This document shows, piece by piece, positions 17,907 through 30,218 of a DNA stretch of 64,000 nucleotides (position 1 is its first letter; each line of letters starts with the position of its first letter). The position numbers and the translations under genes were made by a program. Source of the stretch: Mycobacterium spongiae (lineage in GTDB: Bacteria > Actinomycetota > Actinomycetes > Mycobacteriales > Mycobacteriaceae); NCBI RefSeq assembly GCF_018278905.1, contig NZ_CP046600.1:2418001-2482000 (forward strand). The letters run 5' to 3'. A model generated the notes under the pieces. The model saw only the letters and a program-made list of their open reading frames with translations, was not told the DNA's origin and searched no databases.

Positions 17907-18944
17907 GTGACACAGGCGACGACTCGACCGGCCACCGGCGCAGACGGCTATTCAGACATTGTGGGAGTGGCCCGCCAGCAAGTGCTTGAGCGTGGTGAGG
18001 GATTGTCCCAGGACCAGGTGTTGGAAGTGCTGCAGCTGCCCGACGACCGCCTCGAGGAACTGCTGGGGCTGGCACACGAGGTGCGGATGCGGTGGTGCGG
18101 GCCAGAGGTCGAGGTGGAGGGCATCATCAGCCTGAAAACCGGTGGCTGCCCCGAGGATTGTCACTTCTGCTCCCAGTCGGGGCTCTTCGCCTCGCCGGTG
18201 CGTGCGGCCTGGCTCGATATTCCCAGCCTGGTCGAGGCGGCCAAACAGACCGCCAAGTCGGGGGCTACCGAGTTCTGCATCGTGGCCGCGGTCCGTGGGC
18301 CCGATGAGCGGTTGATGGCCCAGGTCGCGGCGGGAATCGAGGCGATCAAGAACGAGGTCGAGATCAACATCGCGTGTTCGCTGGGGATGCTGACGACCGA
18401 GCAGGTGGACCGACTCTCAGCGATGGGCGTACATCGCTACAACCACAACCTTGAGACCGCCCGGTCGTTTTTCACCAACGTCGTCACCACTCACACGTGG
18501 GAAGAGCGTTGGCAGACTCTGTCCATGGTGCGTGACGCCGGCATGGAGGTGTGCTGCGGCGGGATTCTGGGGATGGGAGAAACGCTCGAGCAGCGTGCCG
18601 AATTCGCCGCTAACCTGGCCGAGCTGGGTCCCGACGAGGTCCCGTTGAATTTTCTCAACCCGCGACCCGGTACTCCGTTCGGCGACTTGGAGGTGATGCC
18701 GGCCAGCGAAGCGCTGAAGTCAGTAGCTGCCTTCCGGCTGGCCCTGCCGCGCACAATGCTGCGGTTCGCCGGTGGGCGCGAAATCACCCTGGGTGATCTC
18801 GGTGCTAAGCGGGGCATCCTCGGCGGCATCAACGCCGTGATCGTCGGGAACTACCTGACCACGCTCGGCCGGCCGGCGGAGGCCGATCTTGAATTGCTCG
18901 ACGACTTGCAGATGCCGCTCAAGGCGCTCAACGCCAGCTTGTAG
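17907..18944 (+). CDS. bioB: Biotin synthase BioB
   Basis: BioB is a radical SAM enzyme that inserts sulfur into dethiobiotin, the last step of biotin synthesis. The 345-residue protein has the radical-SAM CxxxCxxC motif at Cys81, Cys85 and Cys88. It also has [17 protein letters not shown] with cluster-ligand Cys residues, and the conserved [11 protein letters not shown] start of the barrel. The GTG start at 17907 follows GGGGGAG at ideal spacing and gives MTQATTRP, matching mycobacterial homologues. It is separated from bioAFD by the PE_PGRS gene and followed closely by the small Cys-rich gene that probably assists it. Confidence 0.97.
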   Translation: MTQATTRPATGADGYSDIVGVARQQVLERGEGLSQDQVLEVLQLPDDRLEELLGLAHEVRMRWCGPEVEVEGIISLKTGGCPEDCHFCSQSGLFASPVRAAWLDIPSLVEAAKQTAKSGATEFCIVAAVRGPDERLMAQVAAGIEAIKNEVEINIACSLGMLTTEQVDRLSAMGVHRYNHNLETARSFFTNVVTTHTWEERWQTLSMVRDAGMEVCCGGILGMGETLEQRAEFAANLAELGPDEVPLNFLNPRPGTPFGDLEVMPASEALKSVAAFRLALPRTMLRFAGGREITLGDLGAKRGILGGINAVIVGNYLTTLGRPAEADLELLDDLQMPLKALNASL

Positions 18945-18979
18945 GGAAACCGGGTTAGGACTAGTTGGAGCTGGGAACC

Positions 18980-19207
18980 GTGGTACGAGATCTGGGCGCT
19001 CCGGTTAGTGCCGGTGGCTACAACGTCTACACCGGGGAGTCAGCGGGTGCCCGCACGCCGACGGCGGCACAGTTGGGCCTGGAGCCGCCGCGGTTTTGTG
19101 CCCAATGTGGACGCCGGATGGTCGTGCAAGTTCGACCTGATGGCTGGTGGGCTCGATGCTCGCGACACGGATCGGTGGACTCGGCCGATCTGGAGGCGCA
19201 GCGGTGA
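18980..19207 (+). CDS. bsaP: Small Cys-rich protein, biotin synthase auxiliary protein (BsaP) candidate
   Basis: The 75-residue protein follows bioB directly (Rv1590 position). It has CxxC in FCAQCGRR and a later Cys-x2-His in WWARCSRHG, which suggest a metal or Fe-S site. Actinobacterial proteins at this position have been reported to be required by mycobacterial BioB (BsaP). The assignment rests on position, size and Cys pattern as remembered, and the role in this organism is inferred. The GTG start at 18980 is preferred because GGAG lies upstream of it; a TTG five codons earlier is also possible. Its TGA overlaps the GTG of the next gene. Confidence 0.8.
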   Translation: MVRDLGAPVSAGGYNVYTGESAGARTPTAAQLGLEPPRFCAQCGRRMVVQVRPDGWWARCSRHGSVDSADLEAQR

Positions 19208-19884
19208 CCCAACCGTCCGAGCCCGAGCTTTCGGTGCAGCCGCTACCGCCGGGACCTTCTGGTGAGCCGCGCACACCGCGGGCGCGCGCGCTGGTGGCTG
19301 TAATGCTCGGCTTGGTGGCCGCGGGTCTGGTGGTCGGTGGGCTGTGGGCCTGGCTGGCGCCGTCGATCCATGCGGTGGTGGCGATCAACCGCGCGGGTGA
19401 GCGCGTGCATGACTATCTGGGCACTGAATCGCAGAACTTCTTCGTCGCACCATTCCTGCTGCTCGGGCTGTTGAGTGTGCTAGCCGTGGTGGCGTCGGTG
19501 TTGGTGTGGCAATGGCGAGAGCACCGCGGACCCGGCATGGTCGTGGCGCTGTCGATCGGATCGATGGCCGCGGCCGCCGCGGCGGCGGCGCTGGGGGCGC
19601 TGTTGGTTCGGCTGCACTACGGCGTCTTGGACTTCGACACCGTCCTGCTCGCCGCGAGCGACCACTCGTTGACTTACGTCACTCAGGCGCCACCGGTGTT
19701 CTTCGCCCACCGGCCACTTCAAATGGTGGCCACCGTGGTGATGCCGGCCGCGATTGCTTCGCTGGTGTACGCGCTGATTGCGGCCGGGACGGCGCGCGAC
19801 GACCTAGGCGGCTATCCGCCTGCCGAGCCGCCGTCGGACAAGACTCCCGCGGAGCCGGAGGCTTCGCAACCCGCGGTGCAGTAG
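19204..19884 (+). CDS. DUF2567 membrane protein
   Basis: The 226-residue protein corresponds to H37Rv Rv1591. It starts with GTG overlapping the preceding stop by 4 bp. It has a Pro-rich cytoplasmic N-terminus (1-30), then four hydrophobic segments near 33-55, 83-105, 115-137 and 172-193, and a Pro/Glu-rich C-terminal tail. The loop after the first helix is predicted outside. No catalytic motif is visible. Its coupling to bioB and the auxiliary gene makes a biotin-related or merely co-transcribed role possible, but nothing in the sequence says which. Confidence 0.85.
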   Translation: MTQPSEPELSVQPLPPGPSGEPRTPRARALVAVMLGLVAAGLVVGGLWAWLAPSIHAVVAINRAGERVHDYLGTESQNFFVAPFLLLGLLSVLAVVASVLVWQWREHRGPGMVVALSIGSMAAAAAAAALGALLVRLHYGVLDFDTVLLAASDHSLTYVTQAPPVFFAHRPLQMVATVVMPAAIASLVYALIAAGTARDDLGGYPPAEPPSDKTPAEPEASQPAVQ

Positions 19885-19908
19885 CGCGTTGCAGGGCGCT
19901 TTACAGCC

Positions 19909-21249
19909 TTATAGGGGGCGCCGGTGCAGCTTCCCGCCGGTGACGACCCTGGCTGCGATCTTGAGCAGTCGCGCCATGCCGACGTAGGTCATCGGATTGA
20001 ACATCGTGGGCCATGTGGTCCGCCTGAGGTGTTCAGTCAAGGGCCGCCGCTCGAATCGGTCGATCAGCCAGCGGAGCGCCATGGGCGCAGATAGCGGGTG
20101 CAGGAACATATGTTCGTTGAAGGCGTCGCGATGATAAGTCACCTCGGCGCCGCCAGCCGAATAGGTGTCGGCCAATGCGTCGATGTCGTCGACGTCGATC
20201 AGGTAGTCATGCACCGCCTGCACTATCAGCACTGGTGGTGTGGGCACCGCCGCCCCTAGCTTGATGTCGTCGAAGACGTGAGAAACCTCGGGTGTCGACA
20301 GGATGTCCTCAAGCGGTTCATCGAGGAATTCACTCATATCCCTGCCGGCCATCTGGATGACCGCTCCGGCCGTCGTCATTTTTTCCAGCCGCTTCAGCAG
20401 CGCGAGGCCCTCGTCGTTGGTGTGTTCTTTGATCACCCGGTCCAGGCCGGGGTAGGCGTAGACGAGCGCGGCCACCACCAATGCGGGCAAACCGGCTAGC
20501 AACGTGCCGTTGAGCCGGCGGAAGGTATGGCCCAGGTCGCCGACGGGTGATCCCAGCACTGCCCCGACGATGTTCAGCTCAGGCGCGTACTCGCCACACA
20601 TTTCGGCAGCCCACGCGCTTGCAAGCCCGCCGCCGGAATAGCCCCAGAGGCCGATCGGCGCGGACGGGGACAACGCGACGCGGTCCGAACTCAGGCTGGC
20701 CCGGATCCCGTCCAGGACGCGGTAGCCAGGCTCGTACGGCGCGCCCCAGATACCCCGTAAGCCTTCATGGTCCGGCACGGATACCGCCCAGCCTTCGGCG
20801 AGCGCCGCCGCAATAAGCAAGAGTTCTAGCTGAGTCAATGACCCCACTGCGTGCGCCCGGCGGCGTAGCGCATACGACGGAAAACACCGGGAGGATATGG
20901 CGTCGATCGCGCACTGATACGACAGCAGGGGGCAGGTCTGTCCGGGGGCAACCTCTTCCGGCACGATTACCGTGGTCACCGCAGCCTCAGGATTGCCGTG
21001 GAGATCCGTGGTCCGATACAGCAGTTGGGTAGCGGTGATCTGCTGCGGAACTAGACCCAGAAATGCCAGCTCGACGTCGCGTGACCGCAATACGGTCCCG
21101 GGCGCGGCGTGGTGATATCCAGTGGGGGGAAGGCAAAAGGGATCGTCTGTCGGCAGCAGCGGACGAGCCTTGGGTTGCAAGTTCTCATGCGGTGGTCGGG
21201 CGATCCACTTCGCATCCGTCGCACCAGCCAGATTGCCGAGCTGCTCCAT
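19909..21249 (-). CDS. Secretory-lipase-family hydrolase (Rv1592c-like)
   Basis: The 446-residue protein is an alpha/beta hydrolase of the LIP (secretory lipase) family. It has the nucleophile elbow GYSGGG near residue 201, the conserved VSVPDHEG segment before it, a later [15 protein letters not shown] that supplies an acidic residue, and a C-terminal His in NEHMFLHPL. The equivalent M. tuberculosis protein has lipase/esterase activity by report. The ATG at 21249 is chosen because GGGAG precedes it and it gives the homologue's usual length. The frame continues upstream 32 codons without support. It has no clear signal peptide. It is monocistronic. Confidence 0.9.
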   Translation of the reverse strand: MEQLGNLAGATDAKWIARPPHENLQPKARPLLPTDDPFCLPPTGYHHAAPGTVLRSRDVELAFLGLVPQQITATQLLYRTTDLHGNPEAAVTTVIVPEEVAPGQTCPLLSYQCAIDAISSRCFPSYALRRRAHAVGSLTQLELLLIAAALAEGWAVSVPDHEGLRGIWGAPYEPGYRVLDGIRASLSSDRVALSPSAPIGLWGYSGGGLASAWAAEMCGEYAPELNIVGAVLGSPVGDLGHTFRRLNGTLLAGLPALVVAALVYAYPGLDRVIKEHTNDEGLALLKRLEKMTTAGAVIQMAGRDMSEFLDEPLEDILSTPEVSHVFDDIKLGAAVPTPPVLIVQAVHDYLIDVDDIDALADTYSAGGAEVTYHRDAFNEHMFLHPLSAPMALRWLIDRFERRPLTEHLRRTTWPTMFNPMTYVGMARLLKIAARVVTGGKLHRRPL

Positions 21250-21657
21250 TGAGGCTCCCTTCGTGGCCAAATCGGCATTCGTGCGCATTGCAGACCCCGA
21301 ACAAAGGTATGGCAGCGCAGTTAGCCAGCCGCACAATGCCAGCATCCGCTGGCGCCCAACGATCTCTTAACGACGTCTTATCCAACTTATTGGGCTCTTA
21401 TGCAACGTACCGGAACCCGCGGCGCCACGGCGACAAGACCCGCCGTGTCGCTTGTCACACCATGGACCACGGGACAACTCCGGGCCAAGTTCGGTGTCGC
21501 CGACGGCGGAGGCCGCCGCGAAATCCAGGACGCATGGCGGATCCGTTGTCGGCTACCCGTCGCGGATTACAGCTCGATCTCGGACGCCTACCGTTACGCA
21601 CACAAACAAAGGGAGGCAACCACTTTCGGTGAGGGGAATCACTCGCACGTGGGGTAA
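21250..21657. other. Intergenic region, about 400 bp, without a supported gene
   Basis: The region is less GC-rich than its surroundings. Several short frames are open (for example 21400-21657), but none has a convincing ribosome-binding site together with recognisable protein texture. It probably holds divergent promoters for the hydrolase and for the small ORFs to the right. Confidence 0.5.
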
Positions 21658-21708
21658 ATGACCAGTACCGTGAAGCTGGTGCTCCTGGTGTCCAGGAGGC
21701 AAACGTGA
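21658..21708 (+). CDS. Possible 16-codon leader ORF
   Basis: ATG ACC AGT through ACG TGA encodes 16 residues (MTSTVKLVLLVSRRQT) after a GTGGGG sequence. Its stop overlaps the GTG of the next tiny ORF by 4 bp. It is too short for coding statistics. It is listed because it forms a chain of overlapping starts and stops with the next two ORFs. Confidence 0.25.
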   Translation: MTSTVKLVLLVSRRQT

Positions 21709-21809
21709 CTGACGTGATCACTGAGAATCACCGAGAATTCGGTCGCGTTAGCTGCGCGAGACGGCCCTCTGGTGCCTGGCGCAACGTCGACGAAAGGGGC
21801 GGGCCATGA
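21705..21809 (+). CDS. Possible 34-residue small protein or decayed gene start
   Basis: The GTG at 21705 follows a perfect AGGAGG five bases upstream, the best Shine-Dalgarno in this part of the window. It encodes 34 residues beginning MTDVITENHREFGR and ends at a TGA that overlaps the ATG of the next gene (ATGA). The beginning resembles the first residues of hemerythrin-like or HHE-type proteins, but the rest does not. It may therefore be a leader peptide, a coupling ORF or the remnant of a truncated gene. Confidence 0.4.
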   Translation: MTDVITENHREFGRVSCARRPSGAWRNVDERGGP

Positions 21810-22081
21810 CTTCTCGAGTCACAGTCACCGTGACCTTGCACGATGGGCAGGTCATCACATTCGATACGAGCAATACCGACCAAGAGGCGGGCACGTCGTA
21901 CTCCGTAGATGCCGCTGGGGTGTTGACGATTGAGTCCAAACAGCCAATGCCGGCCGGGGAACTGGTAGTCACGCGCCAGCTGTACAGCCCGGCCGCCTGG
22001 CACCGTGTCGACGAAGCCAACTCGACAACGCTGTGTGCCGTGCCTGCGTGGGTCTCTGGCGTGATCGGCTCGTCGATCTAG
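21806..22081 (+). CDS. Small hypothetical protein, 91 aa
   Basis: The ATG at 21806 follows AAAGGGGCGGG and overlaps the preceding small ORF by 4 bp. The 91 residues are dominated by beta-forming alternation (RVTVTVTLHDGQVITFDTS, then GVLTIESKQ, GELVVTRQLYSPAAWHRVDE). There is no signal peptide or membrane helix, and no family was recognised. I recall no gene here in H37Rv. It converges on nrtR with 51 bp between the stop codons. Confidence 0.65.
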   Translation: MTSRVTVTVTLHDGQVITFDTSNTDQEAGTSYSVDAAGVLTIESKQPMPAGELVVTRQLYSPAAWHRVDEANSTTLCAVPAWVSGVIGSSI

Positions 22082-22132
22082 AGCGGACACATGTGATCCG
22101 CCGGGCGTCGCGTCGGCCACCCGGGGCCGGGT

Positions 22133-22837
22133 CTAGCCGGGAGGCCGTAGCGCGGCGAACTCGTCGGTGACCCGCAGCTGGGAGTCGGTAAATCGGTATA
22201 GCGCGGCCGGTCGCCCGCCGCTGCGGCCGGACGCGGCGATCGTGCCCGTCTGGGTGATGACCTTGCGGCGCGCCAGAACCCGCTGCAGGTTGGTGGCATC
22301 CACCTGATAGCCCAGCGCGGCGCCGTAGATATCGCGCAGCGTCGAGAGAGCGAATTCTTTTGGTGCCAAAGCAAATCCGATATTGGTGTACGACATCTTG
22401 GCGACCAACCGGGTTCGGGCGTGCGCCACCATCGGGCCGTGATCGAACGCCATCCGCGGCAGCGAACTCACCGGCTGCCAGTGAGTGTCGGGCGGCAACT
22501 CGGGGTTCGCGGGGGAGGGTACGAGCCCGAGGAATGTCGACGCAATCATCCGGCTGCCGGGCACGCGATGGGGATCGGAAAACACAGCTAGCTGCTCCAG
22601 ATGAGCGAGTTCGCGAAGATCGACCTTCTCGGCGAGTTGACGACGAACTGACGCGGTCATGTCTTCGTCGGCCCGCAGCCGGCCACCCGGCAACGACCAA
22701 GCGCCGCGTTGTGGGTCCCTGGCCCGTTCCCACAGCAGCACGTTGAGCTGTGGTTTTGCTGTCCCTCGGGCCGTTCCCACTCCGCCGACCTGGAATACGA
22801 CGGCGAGCACTTCATGATCGGTGTTACCATAGGCCAT
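22133..22837 (-). CDS. nrtR: Nudix-related transcriptional regulator NrtR
   Basis: The 234-residue protein (Rv1593c position) has an N-terminal Nudix-like domain with a degenerate Nudix box: [22 protein letters not shown] lacks the REUXEE acid pattern, so it should not hydrolyse substrates. A C-terminal winged helix follows ([15 protein letters not shown], then [12 protein letters not shown]). NrtR proteins repress NAD biosynthesis genes and respond to ADP-ribose-type ligands. The ATG at 22837 abuts a perfect palindrome and a TATAAT, so the mRNA is predicted to be leaderless. The open frame upstream of this ATG runs through the operator and into nadA and is rejected. It is divergent from nadABC. 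Confidence 0.92.
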   Translation of the reverse strand: MAYGNTDHEVLAVVFQVGGVGTARGTAKPQLNVLLWERARDPQRGAWSLPGGRLRADEDMTASVRRQLAEKVDLRELAHLEQLAVFSDPHRVPGSRMIASTFLGLVPSPANPELPPDTHWQPVSSLPRMAFDHGPMVAHARTRLVAKMSYTNIGFALAPKEFALSTLRDIYGAALGYQVDATNLQRVLARRKVITQTGTIAASGRSGGRPAALYRFTDSQLRVTDEFAALRPPG

Positions 22838-22860
22838 GTTTTCGATTATAAGTCGAAAAC
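22838..22860. promoter_or_regulatory. NrtR operator with overlapping divergent promoters
   Basis: GTTTTCGA (22838-22845), 7-bp spacer, TCGAAAAC (22853-22860) form a perfect inverted repeat. The minus strand reads TATAAT at 22850-22845, seven bases before the nrtR ATG. The plus strand reads TATAAG at 22847-22852, suiting a nadA start site near 22859. A repressor bound here would block both promoters. This matches the known arrangement of NrtR sites. Confidence 0.85.
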
Positions 22861-22885
22861 CTCTTCGGGTGCGGAAGGAGCGGTA

Positions 22886-23944
22886 ATGGCGGTGCTGAAT
22901 CGCGCAGAAGCGCTCACCGATGACACTGCTGAGATGACCGCTCGCATCAGCAATTCGCCACACGGCTACGGAGGTGTCGATGGCGACCAGCGGTGGGCGG
23001 CCGAGGTTCGGCGACTGGCGAAATTGCGCGGGGCTACCGTGCTTGCCCACAACTACCAGCTACCGGCAATCCAGGATGTAGCCGATCACGTCGGGGATTC
23101 GCTGGCCCTCTCGCGGATCGCGGCCGACGCCGCCGAGGACACCATCGTGTTCTGCGGCGTGCATTTCATGGCGGAGACCGCGAAAATTCTCAGCCCCGAC
23201 AAGACCGTGCTGATTCCCGACCAACGGGCCGGTTGCTCGTTGGCTGATTCGATCACTCCCGATGAACTGCGTGCCTGGAAGGAGGAACATCCCGGTGCCG
23301 TCGTGGTGTCGTACGTCAACACCACTGCGGCGGTGAAAGCGCTTACCGACGTCTGTTGCACGTCATCCAACGCGGTCGACGTGGTCGCGTCCATCGACCC
23401 AGACCGTGAGGTGCTGTTCTGCCCGGACCAATTTCTGGGCGCACACGTGCGCCGGGTGACGGGGCGCAAGAACGTCCACGTGTGGGCCGGCGAATGCCAC
23501 GTGCATGCCGGCATCAATGGTGACGAGCTCACTGACCAGGCTCGCCTACATCCCGATGCCGAACTTTTCGTGCATCCGGAGTGCGGATGTGCCACCTCGG
23601 CGCTCTACCTCGCCGGCGAAGGCGCGTTCCCGTCGGACCGAGTGAAGATCTTGTCCACCGGCGGCATGCTTGACGCCGCTCATGAGACGCGCGCTCGCAA
23701 GGTTCTGGTTGCCACTGAGATCGGCATGCTGTATCAACTCCGCCGGGCGGCGCCCGATGTCGAGTTCCGCGCGGTCAACGACCGGGCGTCATGCAAGTAC
23801 ATGAAGATGATCACCCCGGCGGCTCTGCTGCGTTGCCTGGCGGAGGGCGCGGATGAAGTCCATGTCGACGCTGAAATCGCGGCAGCGGCCCGGCTCAGCG
23901 TGCAGCGGATGATCGCAATTGGGCAGCCGGGTGGTGGCGAATGA
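22886..23944 (+). CDS. nadA: Quinolinate synthase NadA
   Basis: NadA condenses iminoaspartate with dihydroxyacetone phosphate to quinolinate and carries a [4Fe-4S] cluster. The 352-residue protein shows [22 protein letters not shown], the first cluster Cys in [15 protein letters not shown], the second in [11 protein letters not shown] and the third in [10 protein letters not shown]. The ATG at 22886 follows GGAAGGAG and matches the family start. The frame is open further upstream through the operator and is rejected. It is the first gene of nadABC; the stop overlaps nadB by 4 bp. Confidence 0.97.
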   Translation: MAVLNRAEALTDDTAEMTARISNSPHGYGGVDGDQRWAAEVRRLAKLRGATVLAHNYQLPAIQDVADHVGDSLALSRIAADAAEDTIVFCGVHFMAETAKILSPDKTVLIPDQRAGCSLADSITPDELRAWKEEHPGAVVVSYVNTTAAVKALTDVCCTSSNAVDVVASIDPDREVLFCPDQFLGAHVRRVTGRKNVHVWAGECHVHAGINGDELTDQARLHPDAELFVHPECGCATSALYLAGEGAFPSDRVKILSTGGMLDAAHETRARKVLVATEIGMLYQLRRAAPDVEFRAVNDRASCKYMKMITPAALLRCLAEGADEVHVDAEIAAAARLSVQRMIAIGQPGGGE

Positions 23945-25542
23945 AGGCCGGCGTCGCCTGGCGAGATGCGGCCGATGTGGTCGTCATCGGTACCGGGGTG
24001 GCTGGATTGGCCGCTGGTCTGGCAGCCCATCGCGCGGGTCGGCGCGTCGTTGTCCTCAACAAGTTCGCCACGACGTACGGGTTGACCGCCACGCACTACG
24101 CCCAAGGTGGAATAGCGGTGGTGCTGCCGAACACCGACGACTCGGTTGAGGCGCACGTCAGCGACACTCTGGCCGCGGGCGCGGGCCTGTGCGATCCGGT
24201 CGCGGTCCGCTCGATCGTCGCCGACGGGTACCGCGCGGTTACCGACCTCGTTGGAGACGGAGCGCGGTTCGACGAATCGGCCCCCGGTCGGTGGGCGCTC
24301 ACGCGTGAAGGCGGGCACTCGCGGCGTCGCATCGTTCACGCGGGCGGGGACGCCACTGGCGCGGAAGTTCAGCGCGCGCTCGACCAGGCCGCCCGCCTGC
24401 TGGACATCCGCACCAGTCACATGGGCATCCGGGTATTGCACGACGGCACCGCGGTGACCGGGGTGTGGGTGGTCAATCCGGATGGGTGCGGCATCATCAG
24501 TGCGCCCTCGGTGATCCTGGCCACCGGCGGTCTCGGGCAGCTCTACAGCGCGACCACCAATCCCGCCGGCTCCACCGGCGATGGCATTGCGCTGGGTTTG
24601 TGGGCCGGCGTCGCGGTCAGCGATCTCGAGTTCATCCAGTTCCACCCGACGATGCTTTTCGCTGCCGGTGATGGCATCGCCACACCCAACAGCGTCAGCG
24701 GCCGGCGCCCGCTCATCACTGAAGCCATCCGCGGCGAGGGTGCGATATTGCTGGATAGGCAAGGCAATTCGGTGACGGCAGGCGCTCATCCGATGGGCGA
24801 CCTGGCACCCCGCGACGTCGTCGCGGCCGCCATCGAGGCGCGGCTGACAGCGACCGGAGATCCGTGCGTATACCTTGACGCCCGCGGCATCAAGGGCTTC
24901 GAGTCCCGCTTCCCGACGGTTACCGCATCGTGCCGTGCCGCTGGTATCGACCCCGCCCGTCAACAGATCCCGGTTGTACCGGGAGCGCACTACAGCTGCG
25001 GTGGCCTCGTCACCGATGTATACGGCCAGACAGAGCTGCCGGGTCTGTACGCCGCCGGTGAGGTGGCTCGGACCGGGATGCACGGTGCCAACCGACTGGC
25101 CTCTAACAGCCTGCTGGAAGGGTTGGTTGTCGGCGAACGTGCCGGGAAGATGGCAGCCGCGCATGCGAGAGCAGTGGGGCGTTCACACGCAGCCTCGCCC
25201 GACCCGCTAGTCCACAACGCCCCTGATCGCACCGAACTGCAGCGTGCGATGAGCGGCTGCGCCGCCGTGGTGCGTGACGCCTCCGGACTTCAGCACGTGT
25301 CGGACCTACTGTCGGCCGCGCCGGTCCGCGACGTCGCTTGCCGACGTGATTTCGAGGACGTGGCGTTGGCGGTGGCAGCGTCGACGGTGACGATCGCCGC
25401 TCTGGCTCGCACTGAGAGCAGGGGATGTCACCACCGTGTGGAATACCCGAATACCGTGGCGGACCAAGCCCGCAGTGGCGTCGTCCGATATGCCGAGGAC
25501 CACAACGCGGTGTGCGTGCAGACCCTGGCCGCGGTCGGCTGA
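23941..25542 (+). CDS. nadB: L-aspartate oxidase NadB
   Basis: NadB is an FAD enzyme that oxidises L-aspartate to iminoaspartate, supplying NadA. The 533-residue protein has the dinucleotide-binding [18 protein letters not shown] near residue 14, [10 protein letters not shown] near 56, the substrate-binding EFIQFHPT, and [10 protein letters not shown] with [23 protein letters not shown] near the end of the FAD domain. The C-terminal fumarate-reductase-type helical domain ends the protein. The ATG overlaps nadA (ATGA), and the stop shares a base with the nadC ATG, so the three genes are coupled. Confidence 0.97.
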   Translation: MKAGVAWRDAADVVVIGTGVAGLAAGLAAHRAGRRVVVLNKFATTYGLTATHYAQGGIAVVLPNTDDSVEAHVSDTLAAGAGLCDPVAVRSIVADGYRAVTDLVGDGARFDESAPGRWALTREGGHSRRRIVHAGGDATGAEVQRALDQAARLLDIRTSHMGIRVLHDGTAVTGVWVVNPDGCGIISAPSVILATGGLGQLYSATTNPAGSTGDGIALGLWAGVAVSDLEFIQFHPTMLFAAGDGIATPNSVSGRRPLITEAIRGEGAILLDRQGNSVTAGAHPMGDLAPRDVVAAAIEARLTATGDPCVYLDARGIKGFESRFPTVTASCRAAGIDPARQQIPVVPGAHYSCGGLVTDVYGQTELPGLYAAGEVARTGMHGANRLASNSLLEGLVVGERAGKMAAAHARAVGRSHAASPDPLVHNAPDRTELQRAMSGCAAVVRDASGLQHVSDLLSAAPVRDVACRRDFEDVALAVAASTVTIAALARTESRGCHHRVEYPNTVADQARSGVVRYAEDHNAVCVQTLAAVG

Positions 25543-26399
25543 TGAGGCTCTCCGACGGCGAGCTGGCCGCGATTCGAGAAACCATTCGGCGCGGTCTTGA
25601 CGAGGACCTCTGCTACGGACCGGACGTCACGACACTCTCCACGGTTCCCGAAGGCGCGATGACGACGGCGGCGATGGTTCCCCGCGAACCCGGTGTGATC
25701 GCCGGCGTTGACGTCGCCTTGTTGGTGCTCGACGAGGTGCTGGGAAACGCGGGCTATCAGGTAGTTGACCGCGTCGAAGACGGGGCACGGTTGACGTCGG
25801 GTGAACCGCTGTTGACGGTGCGGGCCGAAACGCGTGGTCTTTTAACCGCGGAGCGCACGATGTTGAACCTGGTCTGCCATATGTCGGGTATCGCCACCGT
25901 GACGGCGGAATGGGTGCAGGCGGTGTGCGGCACCAAGGCCAAGGTTCGCGATACCCGCAAGACTCTGCCAGGCATGCGCGCGCTACAGAAATACGCCGTG
26001 CGCGTCGGTGGTGGCGTCAACCATCGATTGGGGCTGGGCGACGCGGCCTTGATCAAAGACAACCATGTCGCTGCGGCGGGATCGGTGGTCGCGGCCCTGC
26101 GGGCGGTGCGAGACGCCGCGCCCGACCTGCCCTGTGAGGTCGAGGTGGACTCGCTGGAGCAGCTCGACGCCGTGTTGGCCGAGAAACCCGAGTTGATTCT
26201 GCTGGACAACTTTCCGGTATGGCAGACGCAGATGGCCGTACAACGTCGGGACGCTAGGGCGCCGGCCGTTCTCCTCGAGTCGTCCGGCGGGTTGGTCCTG
26301 GAGAACGCGGCTGCGTACGCCGCAACGGGCGTCGATTTCCTCGCCGTGGGTGCACTGACTCACTCCGTCCGTGTCCTCGACGTTGGCCTGGATTTGTAG
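25542..26399 (+). CDS. nadC: Nicotinate-nucleotide pyrophosphorylase NadC
   Basis: NadC transfers phosphoribose from PRPP to quinolinate with decarboxylation, giving nicotinate mononucleotide. The 285 residues are of usual length. Signature parts are TAERTMLNLVCHMSGIAT near 107, KVRDTRKTLPGMR near 135, YAVRVGGGVNHRLGLGDAALIKDNH near 152-176, and ESSGGLVLENAAAYAATGVDFLAVG at the end. The ATG overlaps the nadB stop at one base. This completes the de novo NAD route under NrtR control. Confidence 0.97.
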   Translation: MRLSDGELAAIRETIRRGLDEDLCYGPDVTTLSTVPEGAMTTAAMVPREPGVIAGVDVALLVLDEVLGNAGYQVVDRVEDGARLTSGEPLLTVRAETRGLLTAERTMLNLVCHMSGIATVTAEWVQAVCGTKAKVRDTRKTLPGMRALQKYAVRVGGGVNHRLGLGDAALIKDNHVAAAGSVVAALRAVRDAAPDLPCEVEVDSLEQLDAVLAEKPELILLDNFPVWQTQMAVQRRDARAPAVLLESSGGLVLENAAAYAATGVDFLAVGALTHSVRVLDVGLDL

Positions 26400-26571
26400 T
26401 CTGGCCCGGATCTTCTCGTCGACGGCATCTCTCAGTTAGTGACGGTGATGCGGCGAGCAGGTTCGTCGATCCGGAGCGCTGGGAGTCGACCGTGAACGTG
26501 TGGCGAGATTTTGGCCAGGATTCGACCCTAGGGACACACTGAACGCCCTAGGCGCACACTCGTCAGCCGGT
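26400..26571. repeat. Convergent intergenic gap with a 15-bp direct repeat
   Basis: Two copies of CCCTAGG-NN-CACACT (26526-26540 and 26546-26560) lie exactly 20 bp apart, the first within the palindrome CCCTAGGG. The region looks like a fragment of a dispersed mycobacterial intergenic repeat. In H37Rv I recall a gene (Rv1597) between nadC and the Ddn-like gene; here no ORF of that size exists. Confidence 0.45.
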
Positions 26572-26982
26572 TCAGGCGATGTTGGCGACGAAAACCCCCA
26601 TCCGGCCCACCTGCATGCGCGCCATCCGCGGCAGCCCCTGGCCGTCGGAGCCGGCGGGCACAATCCGGGGGTTAACGATGTGCACGTCGCTGCGGGTGTA
26701 GTGGACGTCGGCCTCGCCGGCCGCGAGCACATTCTTGACCCAATCGGTCTTGCCATGGGCGAGTGCGATCGCCAGCACGTCGCCTTTGCGGTAGGTGGTC
26801 ACGATGGTCTTATAGGGCTTTCCCGACTTGCGACCGCGGTGCTCGATGGTCGCGGTTCCCGGCAGATAACGCGCGATTGGCTTGAGAGCTGGATTGATGT
26901 ACCTAATTTGGAAGCGCTCGAACCAGGGAGGAAACACCATGGGCACGCCTGGGGCGTTGTTCGGATGATCCTTTGCCGACAT
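26572..26982 (-). CDS. Deazaflavin (F420)-dependent nitroreductase-family protein
   Basis: The 136-residue protein (Rv1598c position) belongs to the Ddn/DUF385 split beta-barrel family. It shows HRGRKSGKPYKTIVTTYRKGDVLAIALAHG, then DWVKNVLAAGEADV and the late NPRIVP. Family members bind cofactor F420 and reduce quinones or nitro compounds at the membrane. The substrate of this one is unknown. The ATG at 26982 has GGGAG upstream. It is divergent from hisD with a 91-bp gap. Confidence 0.88.
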   Translation of the reverse strand: MSAKDHPNNAPGVPMVFPPWFERFQIRYINPALKPIARYLPGTATIEHRGRKSGKPYKTIVTTYRKGDVLAIALAHGKTDWVKNVLAAGEADVHYTRSDVHIVNPRIVPAGSDGQGLPRMARMQVGRMGVFVANIA

Positions 26983-27073
26983 CGTGGCTCCCTACTAAAA
27001 CTCGGCGAGTGCGGGTAATGGCCCTGCATCCGAACTGTACCGGTCGGAAATCCGGTTGATCTGCTCTGGGACA

Positions 27074-30214
<3,141 letters not shown>

Positions 30215-30218
<4 letters not shown>

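Noticed and set aside
21063..21632. 189-codon ORF across the Rv1592c-like start region
   Set aside because: Half of it is antisense to the hydrolase, the product is Arg-rich and it lacks a ribosome-binding site.
23734..25164. 476-codon ORF antisense to nadB
   Set aside because: Same reason: nadB has all FAD and catalytic motifs, and the antisense product has no recognisable domain.
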